From: Cristatella mucedo
Lineage: Eukaryota; Bryozoa; Phylactolaemata; Cristatellidae
Direction of reading: 5' to 3'
NCBI GenBank assembly: GCA_009760855.2
Contig: WPIO01000058.1
Coordinates: 2,470,001 to 2,534,000 of the forward strand
DNA length: 64,000 bases
A program made the position numbers and the translations under genes. Under the pieces are notes generated by a model that saw nothing but the letters and a program-made list of their open reading frames with translations, did not search any database and was not told the origin of the DNA. This document shows, one piece after another, positions 1 through 10,434 of this stretch (the stretch's first letter is position 1; each line of letters starts with the position of its first letter).

Positions 1-504
1 ACGTTTATTGAACCGGGTGGCTCTGCCGGGAGAAACTACTTCATCCGTACGCCAATTAATAGTTCCTTCTTCCTGTCTGGTGATATGAATTGTGCTGGAA
101 TAGGCCTTAAGAGAGGAAAGTCAAAAACATGTTTATAAAATATATCTAAATATTGAATGTCTGTTTATGGTACCTTTCGAAACACAAATATGTTAGTAAT
201 TGAATAAAAAATTCTGACGACTTCAGCATAAAAGAAAATATAGTTGTGCAAGTCACGTCAAATCGGGATGAAAAGCGAAATCAACATATCTAAAAATAGC
301 CGTTTGTCGAGGTGCATGCCTGTAGCTTTTAAAAAGCTTGCTTTTCAGTATGGCTCTGTACCTTGTAAATTTCATAATTCGGCCAACACCACGTATCGAA
401 GTTAAATTTGAATGCGACATAAGCTCTGTCTGTTCAACACGTCACACAACGAAAACAACCCTTCAACAATCCCAACAGCTGCATGGAGTAACGATAGCTT
501 GCTT

Positions 505-680
505 ACACTCAATGGAGAGGAGGGTCTTTACCATGACAGGTATTCTCAGAGGAAATTATATGGGAGAAGCAGAGCTGCAGCAGCTGACACACATCGCAGC
601 AACTTGATTTTCATGTGGGAGGGCCACAACACCGCGGGTATTCTTTTCCAGCACGGACAGGAGAACATGCGATCAAAATA
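505..680. repeat. Dispersed direct repeat, copy 1
   Basis: This stretch is clearly similar to 1548-1725. Shared blocks include the segment with gaggagggtc, the segment with ctcagaggaaat, the segment with agagctgcagcag, and gtgggagggccaca. Spacing is kept, so it is a direct repeat of about 170 bp. No coding motif is recognised in it, and the open frames over it look accidental. It may be a fragment of an unidentified transposon. Confidence 0.6.
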
Positions 681-1547
681 TCAGGCCTTAGTTGTCAAAT
701 AAGTAATCAGCTCAGATCCTAGCCAACATCAAAGGCTGCTTGGTCCATAGGGGAGTAGGTTGAGCCTCAGCACCAATGTGCTGCTCAGAATGAGGACTCG
801 CTACTGGCAGTCTTGACGATCCAATTAGACAGAGTTGGGCTCCACAGCAGCAACTGGCTCGGACACCTGCGAGGGTAGCAGGTTCACCATTTACGCAGGT
901 TAGGAGATCGGAAGAGGCGTAAGCTGCCATAAAAGCAGCAGGAGCCGAGAAGAGCCAGGGTCGCCTGTGATCAGTGAGACTATCAGTTTAACGTCCCCAG
1001 CTGTACTCAAGTAGGAGGCAAGAAGAACCAAGCCTCCCGACAAGGAGCGAACTTACAGGCGACCCTGTCCGTGGCAGATTTCTTCCGAAAATCAAAGTCC
1101 TTGCGAACATCGTATACGGAAACCGATAGAGATGCGACCTGGTTAAAGCTAATCTCACTGTTGCTTGACTGTAGGGGGCAGGAAATTACGTGCCGATGGA
1201 CATCTAAAGGCATATCGCTTCGAGGTTCTGGGCCTCCCGATCCAACAGCAGCGTTAGCAAAGCTGGTAGCTAGTAACCAGCATGTTAGTTAAGATCGTGC
1301 ACACACACACCTATTATTGCTTCGTCATCGTAGTTCAAATGCACCCCTAGATGTTACTGTTGTTGCTAAGATTCGTGAATGATGCATTAACACGGGAAAA
1401 GTATCCCGGGGAGCCACCGCTGACGGTTCAGCCATTTCAGATGTAGCAATGTGAGAACCCCCCTGGGACTGGCTTGAGAATGAGGTGAGCTCAGCAACCG
1501 TAGCATGCTGCAATCCCGGCGTCTGCTTCCAGCAACGATCGCTTGGT

Positions 1548-1725
1548 TACAATCGATTTAGAGGAGGGTCAATACCACGACAGTCACTCTCAGAGGAAAT
1601 GATGTGAGAGGAGCAGAGCTGCAGCAGCCAGCACACATATCGAAGCCACTTCATTCTCGTGTGGGAGGGCCACAGCACACGGTATCCTTTCGAGCACCTT
1701 TGGCCGGACAGGGAGCGGGTGGAAA
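1548..1725. repeat. Dispersed direct repeat, copy 2
   Basis: Second member of the direct repeat pair with 505-680, in the same orientation and about 1 kb downstream. The rest of 1-2860 (1-504, 681-1547, 1726-2860) shows no recognisable gene, only short accidental frames. Confidence 0.6.
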
Positions 1726-2867
1726 GAGCTGCCTTCTTAGCTGACAGGCAGGTGGTGGGTGCGAAAGGTGATTGCTGACCTAATAATGCAATGAGAGACT
1801 AGATGATGGTTACAGTGGAGAGTGAACTAAGGGGGAAACTAAAGGGGGAACTGCCTTCCAGGGCAAAGGGTGTGCGGCAGCTACCGTCATTGAGGGTGTG
1901 GTGAGTGGCATAAAACGAAATTAAGATTAACTCATTTAGCAGCCTCGTTTAAATAGAGGCAAAAGAGCATCAGTTGCAGTCACTCTGGCTATCGGTGGGA
2001 AATAAGGGATTGCCTGCAGCCAGACTTTAACTGGTGACATGGGTCCTAAAGTGCTAGTGCAGTTTACTATGTGTTCTGTTCAGTGAAACTTATGGGAAGA
2101 AGTGCGCCCATAGCATATGCTGCTGATGGTGAAATGATGCTTCGGTAGTCTCTTCGTTTGCTTGGGCCATTAACACATCAAGCCAACGAGTCCATGTCAG
2201 GATCCTGGTTTGTCTTTTTATAAAATTAATTACTTCCATGACAGTTTCAGCAATAATTGCCGAGTGAAAAAATTTGCTGCAGCCTAAGGCTCAATAAATG
2301 TAAATTAATATCATTAAAGTATACAGTGCCCCAAGTGAAATTAATATTTGTTCAGGCTTTTGCATTAACATTTGCCACACGGCTCGACCCCGTGGCCTCG
2401 GCCATCAACTACATTAATCTAGACAGTAGTCGAGGCAAGCACTTTCATAAAGAAAACCAGGAAGCTAGCCACCATGTACATTGTGAAAAAAATAATAGAC
2501 ATGGACTTTAATAACACAGCAACAAACTGCAGGCAGCTCTGCAGTTCACCACACTCCACGGGACTGGGCAGCAGTGTGCAGTGTGAGCAAGGAGTGGCTG
2601 AAGGAGCAAAGACTGCTTAGTGGGGGGGGGGTGGAGCAACTAGGGCCACCCACACATCAAGCTTTGCCAAGGTGAGTAAATGGCGACACGGGCAATGACG
2701 TCAAGAGCCGGGCAGCAGTGCTAGCTTGGTTGCTTTCCTCCAGTCCATTGTTTCTCTGTTGCTTGGCAAAATGGGTGTGAGCAAGCTAAAGGCAGAGCTG
2801 ATTCCATAGACTAGATTATGTAGTGCAAGAAGAGCCTTACCGGCTATCGCCACAGCTGGAATTAAAC

Positions 2868-2935
2868 GGAAGGACCCGAACCCGAGACCCGGGTCGTGAA
2901 GAGCGAGTGCCTTACGCCTAGGCCAAGACCCTCAG
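2868..2935 (-). repeat. tRNA-derived SINE fragment
   Basis: Read on the minus strand this resembles the tRNA-like head of the SINEs elsewhere in the window: an A-box-like block around 'ttggcctaggcgtaagg' and a B-box-like block within the pair of cccgag/cgggtc segments. It is degenerate and lacks a clear tail. Confidence 0.45.
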
Positions 2936-3279
2936 GATGTTAGCTAGCAGAGCAGTGGATCAAGTTTGCTGCCAGCTGCTAATCAACCGGTCTAGAAGCC
3001 CCTTCGCTCTGGAAATGCCAGTCTTATCCAGACTCTTGTATTCCACTGGTGGACTGTTCTGTAGACTTGACTCTTTAGGCTAGAGGGTTTCGTCGCCTTC
3101 ACCAGACGCCGCCGTCTCGGCTCGACCACAGTCCCAGCTTGTTGACCTTCAACCGAGCTTTGGTTCAAGACCCTCCTTCCAGCTCCCCCAACCCCGAAAT
3201 CGACCAACTGGCCTTCAAGATCTCAGTGGGCAGCCAGTGGCAAGCTGAGACTGCGAGTCTTTGCAGCGGCTCCATGCAG

Positions 3280-3425
3280 CACCTTCGACCACATCAGAGT
3301 ACTGATGTGAACCAACAAAGATCATCCAAGAATCTACTGAAGTATTGGGAACCTCAGGGCTCTGTACTCAGTCCAGTACTTTCTTACAGTTTATGCTCTC
3401 TCTCTCTCTCTTTTTCCTTCTTCTC

Positions 3426-3473
<48 letters not shown>

Positions 3474-4610
3474 CGATTTGATTGCCAGGCACAACCTAGG
3501 CCTTCACTTCCATGAAGATGACACTCAGTTGTATGTTTGCTTCCACCTCTACCAGCCCTCGAGCACGTGAGGAGGTCTATTAACTTCCTTGCAGCATGTA
3601 TTGATGACATCCGCACATAGATGGCCACAGGCTTTCTTGATTTGAATGATGATTAAACCATCTTAATAGTTATGGGCAAACCAAGTGTGATTAGTTGGAA
3701 AGCCCAGAGCTCAAAATTTGCTCTGACAGCATATCTTCTGTTGAATCTGCATAAAATCTAGGTGTCCTGTTCCAAAGTGACCTTTCATTGGGCGACCGCA
3801 TAAGCTCTACAGTCAAGTTTGCCTATGTTCGGCTACATAACATTGATAAAATTCCGGCTTATTTAGACAGGGATACCACATCTTAATTGGTCAATACATT
3901 TGTCAATGCATTCTGTCTCAACTTTTGTAACTCACTCCTTGATGGTATACCAGCTTGTGCAATCAGGCACTTACAGCTGGTGCAATACACTGCGGCTAGG
4001 CTTGTCTGTCGTGGGCGTCTCAGTTGCCACATTACACCACTTCTCGTTGACCTGCACAGGCTACAAGTCAAGCAATCCACTTCAAGGTTCTCACACTCAC
4101 TTTTAGGTCTTTTCTTTCTTTGGCTCCAGCCTACCTTTAGGATCTACTCCACCACCACTCAAAGTGTAGTACCACATGCATTTCTGAATCAAATCGTTTA
4201 TCTCGTACAAACCTCAAATCCTTTACAGACCGTACATTTAGTTTATATGCTCCCAAAACCTGGAACTCACTTACAACTGGTGGTGCGACATCTCCTAGCT
4301 TGACGATATGTAAAAAGAAGCTAAAAATGCTTCTATTTATCACAGCCTTTAGTGGGTTCATATGATTTGTCTTTTGCATGCTCATGCATGCTGACACTGT
4401 GCACGCTGCTCCTACTCATTTATGCATATTGACTTTGTGCGTGTCACCTCTAACCATGTTATGCTTGCTGACATTGAGCATGCTTCCTTTAAACATTCGA
4501 TCACTCTTCTCTTACAGCATATCTAAAGTCCATAGAAACAGATTATGTTCTCTGAGGGTGCTCTAAAACTGTACTATTACAGTTACTATTAAATAACCCC
4601 ATACATTTAT
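3280..4610 (+). mobile_element. LINE (CR1/L2-like) family 1 remnant
   Basis: Degraded non-LTR retrotransposon. Translation shows scattered pieces of the reverse transcriptase that is better preserved at 58060-58815: GSVLSPVL-like text at ~3360, DDTQLYVCF at ~3520, and the C-terminal thumb region with LQLVQYTAARLVCRGR at ~3975. The 3' part carries the GCATGCTGACACTGTGCA-type untranslated repeats (~4375-4500). Multiple frameshifts and stops make it inactive. A (CT)n tract lies inside the RT region at 3393-3472. Confidence 0.8.
3393..3472. repeat. (CT)n microsatellite inside LINE RT
   Basis: Near-pure CT dinucleotide tract with a few TTTTCC interruptions. It sits where intact LINE copies read tactctccctcttgctgat, that is, inside the RT coding sequence. 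Confidence 0.95.
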
Positions 4611-5239
4611 TGATGGGCTGGTAATTTTGATTTATAAAACTTCTTTCACAGCTTAAATTTTGATCACCATCTAGGAAATTAGCAAAATTATCAAAAACGT
4701 TGACCTAAGAGCATGTAAGAGCATCATGAAAATCAGCCGATGCTGATTGGTTTTTCAAAAAGTTGGATGATGTGATATAGCTCACGGTACAATGTAGACA
4801 GAAGTTGATGGAGCTGGTCAGAGAAAATTTGACCTCATGAAAGTGTCAACAACTCGTCAAGTTAACAGGGCAATAAATTGCCCTCTCCTCCTTAATTTTT
4901 AAGTTTAGATGCATTAACGATAAGAAATATTAAGCACACCGTCGTGTACAAAAGTTTAACGTCTTGTATAAGTAAACCTAGGTTATTCATGCGTGTGCTT
5001 GTGGAGATGTGCCTACATATGTGATACTTTGTCAATCATTAGTCTTGTCTCCTTGGTTAAGCAGTAAAAATATCAGAATTATGCCGTAAATAGTTAGTAG
5101 CTGGAGTGCTTTACACTTTTACCGTAAACGGGTTTCGGGCTTAGGGTCTATGAATATGGCTGGTATTCTGATCGTCAGTCAGCTACTCATCAAAGTTATA
5201 CCAGCATGACCAACCACGTTTGCATCAAATCATGTACTC
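4611..5239. other. Intergenic, nothing recognised
   Basis: AT-rich sequence with no recognisable gene, RNA or repeat; open frames are short and without family motifs. Confidence 0.5.
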
Positions 5240-5357
5240 GTAATGGCTCGCTAGGTAAGGCGGTGGCTTTTCATGACCTCGGTCCCGAGGTCGTGGGTTC
5301 GAATCCTGCGGTGGGCGATCCCCGAGGTCGTGGGTTCGAATCCTGCGGTGGGCGATC
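5240..5357 (+). repeat. tRNA-like / SINE head with duplicated B box
   Basis: An A-box-like block (tggctcgctaggtaaggcgg) is followed by a perfect tRNA-type B box, ggttcgaatcc. The segment ggtcgtgggttcgaatcctg plus gcggtgggcgatcc occurs twice head to tail (~5289-5322 and ~5325-5358). A functional tRNA is unlikely because there is no foldable acceptor stem pairing with the 5' end and the B box is doubled. Confidence 0.55.
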
Positions 5358-5539
5358 CTTTATCGCCACTGCAAGCGGGGGGGGGGAGTGATAGCCGTCA
5401 AGGCTCTCCTGTCGCTATACAAAAAAGAGGCTGTAAAGTCAGCGAGAATTTTTTACCCTTTGCTCATCCCTCCTTTGTCCGAGGAAGCCGGTGCCGGCAC
5501 GACCACCATTCGACAGGCTGGTTAGCACATGTGAGAGAG

Positions 5540-5597
5540 AGAGTGTGTGTGTGTGTGTGTGCGTGCGTGCGTGCGTGTGTGTGTGTGTGTGTGTGTT
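5540..5597. repeat. (GT)n microsatellite
   Basis: Alternating gt tract with a gcgtgcgtgc interruption, preceded by a short (ga)n run. Confidence 0.95.
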
Positions 5598-6029
5598 CCT
5601 TTGGTACGAGAGCAAACGACTGTGTGGCAACTGTCGAATCATCTGGAAGAGCAGCTAAACGTGTGATTCGGCTTCGCTCATCTCATCGATAGTTGCTTCC
5701 AGCAGCACAAGTAGGTGCAAGCCATTAATAAGCCAGAGAATGCCTGCTTGACTAAACTTAAGCTCTGCTAATTAAAGCCCTAAAGTCCGTCCGTCCTTCC
5801 CTCCGTCACGCGGCAAGATGGCGACCAGTATTTCCGGGAGTGATATGTAATAGACGTGTAATTCTACTATGACTCAGCGAAGCGACTCCACAGGCAGTGA
5901 GCTCTAGTAATTATTATAATAGCGCATTTGTGCTGTAACCTCATGGACCCTTGTCACTTTCGATGCGATTTGTGAATGCAATACATGAAGCTGTTATACT
6001 TATCCCATACTACCTTCTGGGCTTATGCC

Positions 6030-7250
6030 TTATGCTGCTTTTTCTGGGCATGTCATGCAGTGCCTTCTGTCCACAAAAATAAAAAAATCACATTTGCATT
6101 GTTCTCCAAGAAAACAAAGACTCTTTCAAGGAAACTTTAGATATGCTGTATTGGAAGCATGCCCATTGCTTAGCGATAACTGTCTGCAATGCACAAGCAC
6201 ACAAAGGACAGTTCACACAGAACCAGCAAATGCTGTAAAGAAAAGAACTTTCTATAGCTTTCTTTTCAAATGTCGTCATGTCAGGAGACGTCGTGTTGTC
6301 AGTCGGGATTGAGTTCCAGACTTTAGGAGCATGCGAACTTAAGGATTTGGGGTTGGTTTGGTGTACAGGGAAATGACTTGAAGCAGAAGAGCGATTGGTA
6401 CGATGCATGGTTTTATTGGGAAGTACCACAGATAAGCAGGCCTGATTGAGAGATTGAAGAGACCTAAAGGTTTTAAAAAAAACCTTGACATCGCTCGAAG
6501 GATAGCCAGTGCATGCTAGTGAGACGCTGTGTAACGTCATTACACTTGCGATGCTCGCGACAGGCACCAAGCTGCTGGAGGAGGGGGTTCTTCACCAACT
6601 GTAAGCGGTTTATGGAACGGGCTGGAAGACCTGCGAGTAGTGAGTAAAAAGAGAGTTGTCTTAAATGCTTAGAGCCGCTCCACGTCTATGTGGGCTATAA
6701 TGTTTTTGATTGCCGAGCTGGTTTGGCCTGGTGGGTAATGTGCTCGATCCGACCAAGGTTCGGCCTAGATCGTGGTCTTGAGCCCGTGGCATATATGAAG
6801 CGTCGGAATATATATTAGGTGCTCTTAGAGCGCTATGCAAATGATTAATATTTTTCTATTTTATTATTGCAGGTTCTATCGGCTTTGTGGTAACCGAACT
6901 CATTTTTAGGCTTACATTTTCTAATATCTGCGAAACGCTGCGTTTTCCCTAAGAGCTAAGTAGGTTTGATCATCATTCAGTTTGTGAAAGCTTGCTCCAT
7001 CCAGGTACGAATGTAAGCATTACATGTTTCCGAAGATTTGAGATAGTTTGATGTGCCGGAAACCAGATAGAGATTAAAGCACTGCTAGTGGTCTCAGTTA
7101 TCTCTATAAAAACGATAGTCTATATTGCGTTTGAGGAATACCTTGGCATGAACGAAAGCATACACTTTGAAAGAAGTGGACCAATTACAGAACCATAGGG
7201 TACCCGATATTTTAGAGGCACCTCGGATGACTGTTGCCCGTTGACATAGT
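6030..7250 (-). mobile_element. LINE family 1 remnant (minus strand)
   Basis: The minus strand of 6088-6570 encodes the degraded C-terminal part of the LINE ORF2, recognisable from APKVWNSIPT and SLACTGYPSSD. A second block at ~6960-7250 matches the RT region (the minus-strand equivalent of the GSVLGP and VNGQQSSEVPLK area). The two blocks are separated by a SINE-like insertion at 6712-6850. Confidence 0.7.
6712..6850 (+). mobile_element. tRNA-derived SINE
   Basis: Head: gctggtttggcctggtgggt (A-box-like) and a B-box-like ggtcttgagcccg. The tail, ggtgctcttagagcgctatg, resembles the 3' end of LINE family 1. Sister copies lie at 8526-8660 and 15981-16113. Confidence 0.6.
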
Positions 7251-7664
7251 CGTTATACTGCTGACTCTGTAGAGTGAAAAGCTCTTAAACCTGATTGCGT
7301 ATTGCTAAGTTTGAAGTTTTTGTGGAGGAGCTTAGCTGGTCTGCTACTATTTGTTCCAGCGTCTTTAATTGGAGATGCAGTCAAGAGGCAGAGAAGAAGT
7401 TGCTGAATTTTAGTAGTCATGTTTTGACTTCCTACAGAGCGGCCTAGCAAGCTCACAGCCATATTCTCAACCGCATTTACATAGTTTTCTGCCTCGCGCG
7501 ACGTAGTTTGTTAAATGCCGCTGTTCCTTTAGTTCCGACAGTTTCTTCGGGAGTCCACGATCCTCAACGATTTTCTTTAGCTGTGGTTCCACAAAGACAG
7601 CTGCCTGCAGTTGCCTGCTGCCTAGGCAAGAGCTTTCTTAAGTACTCAAAGACTCCCTCGGCGG

Positions 7665-8525
7665 CGGATTGAGGTGGATTGAGGCGGTATGGGTCCGGGC
7701 CGGCAGTCGATTGCAATACATTGCATGAGAACGCTTACTCACAATAGAGAAAAATTGTGTAAGTGCACTTTGAATTGAGTCTAGTGTTATATACAACGTA
7801 AATTAGAGCTTCACGTTCGCGAACTTGGACGATATTCAGTGGAATAAAGCGGATTTCGGTACTTTCCCAGTTCATTTCGGGCGATTGACGTGCATTGCCC
7901 AATTGAAGTGGATGCGCACTAAACACATTGCGCTTTAATATGCAGTAAAAAACTGGAGCTCAGTGCAATCGAGTTCTAGTCGTTTTGCGGGGGGGGGGTG
8001 CGGTGGGTTGGAGTGGATTGCGGTATTGGCCCGGTCTATTGCCGTCGATTGCAGCGCATTGCACGAGAACGGTATGCCCATGCAAGTGAAATTGTATGAG
8101 TTCAACTGTCGCAGAGCGTACCGTCATATGCTATCACAAAAGAAGCTTTTAGAAGAGGATTTCTTTCCTTGAGCGGTGGGATGCAGTGGATTGCGGATTG
8201 GCCGGGGCCGCTGCAGTTTTATTTCAGTACGCTTCGTGAGAACGAGCGAGCGGAATCGCGCGAAATTAGCTGGGTACATTTAACATTTCATTTAATTTGA
8301 TATTCCGAACTCTTTTGAAGCTTTGCGCAGCTTACTTGCGGTGGATTTGAAGCAAACTAAATTGGATTTCGGTGGATTGCGGTACAGGCCTCCGTCGTTT
8401 CGGCTCATTTGTGCTGAGCGTGCGTACACTGACGAGAAATTTGGTGGATGGATAAAATCCAAGGCGTACTTCAATATCCGCCTAAGTTTTGAGCTCAGCA
8501 ACGCCAATGTCCGGTCACACTTAGC
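7665..8525 (+). repeat. ~175-bp diverged tandem repeat (about five units)
   Basis: A block around ggattgcggta...ggcc recurs at about 7670, 7845, 8002, 8176 and 8362, i.e. every 157-186 bp, often followed by gattgca.tacattgca.gagaacg. Units are strongly diverged, which suggests an old satellite-like array. It ends ~415 bp before the INO80C start codon. No gene is seen in it. Confidence 0.55.
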
Positions 8526-8660
8526 CTAGAAGGTGCTCGCCCCAACCAAGGCTTGGCTGAGGTCGTAGGGTTGAGCCCCGAGGCATATTTGAAGCACCTG
8601 AATAGATATTAAGTTCTCTTGGGTCGCTATACAAATAAATTTTATTTATTTATTATAAAT
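8526..8660 (+). mobile_element. tRNA-derived SINE
   Basis: It has an aaggtgctcgccc...ggtcgtagggttgagcccc head, then a gaagcacctgaatagata tail and ttctcttgggtcgctatac before an A/T-rich end. The tail resembles LINE family 1 3' ends, which read gcgcctagaaagagattaag. Confidence 0.65.
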
Positions 8661-8940
8661 AGTGTGGATTGCACTGAATAAGGATAATTCGTCAAACCCG
8701 AACCCTAAGGACAGTACCTCTCTAATGCGTTGCTGCAACACTGTCTTGTTAGAAGCACATCCGTCAGTGTGTTATGATTGAAATTCTGTATAAAACATTT
8801 GAATAATGCATATTATTTTGAAAATAACTGAGTTATTGTCTACTTAAATTGTTTGAAATGTATGACAGCCTCCTTTTCTCCGTAACCTACCATTAGAAAG
8901 TACAGCTGACAAATGTCAAGGTCGGCTATGCGCCGTCAGG

Positions 8941-9045
8941 ATGTCGTACAGAGCCAGAGGTCGTGGCAAGAGGCATGAATTCAGAGCAACCGAATCAAAC
9001 TCCAATGAATGCTCAGCAGAAAGTCGAAGAGACTCATTCGAGCCG
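8941..9045 (+). CDS. INO80C: INO80C exon 1 (predicted)
   Basis: Begins ATGTCGTACAGAGCC and encodes a basic N-terminus [14 protein letters not shown]. The donor is ccg|gtacgtg, phase 0. Conservation cannot be judged by eye, so the start is provisional. Confidence 0.6.
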
Positions 9046-10370
9046 GTACGTGCACCTATGCTTTGAAAATTGTTTGTGCACACCGTCTCCTACCGGTCCT
9101 ATGAGCCAGCGTTGTGGCCCACCGGCGGCAGTATTTTAGCGTAGCTGGTTTCGTTATATGCTGCTTTGACAGTATGCATTGGCTTTATCACAATCCTTCG
9201 CTGAAACAGCACAGTAATTTGGGTCATTGCCTGCCTTCTGGTGATTCGGCAACATACCGTAGCCCAGAAGACCCAGGTCGGAACGGACTAGTGATGAATT
9301 GGTAGTAATGCAGATGGTGTGAGCTAGCTAGTCTTGAGCAAACTTCTTCCCTGTCAGTGCGCTCACCTCCGTACACTTAGGGACGATTCATATATATATA
9401 TACTGCTGTAAATCATGTCAAATCGGTTTTTGCGAAAGCCAAGTCCAGCTTCTATAAAAAAAAGCGTTGTCCAATCACAGGCGGAAAATCCAAAAATACT
9501 GATCGTCAACCATCCATCTCCTTAACCGCTCTCAGTTTAGCACCTTTCCCACTAATCCTTATATTGATCTAGCAGATCGCTTCTCTAGATTCTTTTTCAG
9601 TAAGATATATAAGATCAGAAGATTACAGCTCTAAGGTAACACCATCCCCACTGGACCCCTCTCCCCCAGTACCAACCCTAGTGGACTCCTCTTTAGTTCC
9701 TTGCAGCACCTCAATGTCTGCACTTAAGCCTGCTGCTAATGACCTTATCTTGAAGTTCATCTCCCAGTCCACGAAGACTGCTAGCCCTCTAGACCCTATA
9801 TCCACGGTTCTCCTTGTAAAATGCATAGAGCTGCTGCTGCCATGCACAACTAACATAATAAATATCCCCTTTGCCTCAGATCTTGTCCCTCCGCCTTTCA
9901 AAACTGTTGTTAGACCACTAATTAAGAAAGCAGCGTTAGACCCGGAGAACTTAAGCAGCTTCCGTCTAGTTTCCCTACTGCCGTTCCTATAAAAGAAACC
10001 GGAATGATTTAAAAAAACAGCCAAACTCGTATATTACAACTTCAAACTTAGCAAGTCCAGTCAGGTTTTAGAGCTAACCGTAGAGTCCGCATTTCGCTTT
10101 GGGTACCTTTATGGGAATTCAGAATTAAATCAAGAGCCTCTATCTGTTCGCTTGATCTTTTTTGCAATAGTTGATATTATTGATCACCAAGTCCTTCTCG
10201 AGCACCTCCCATCTCGCCTTGGCATCACTAGCACTGCATTTCAATAGTTTAGGTCCTATCTCCTTGGGACACTCAAGAGCTTGGATGTCAATGGAAACAA
10301 TCGCTCGAGGAGCCTCTAATGTATGGGTTATTCGAGGGCTTTGTGCTTGGTCTGCTTCTCTTCACAATGT

Positions 10371-10434
<64 letters not shown>

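Noticed and set aside
3139-3628. Frames rich in Ser-Leu or Arg-Glu repeats
   Set aside because: Direct translation of the (CT)n/(GA)n tract inside a dead LINE.
5240-5357. Functional tRNA gene
   Set aside because: No acceptor stem pairing and a duplicated T-arm region; treated as tRNA-like/SINE.
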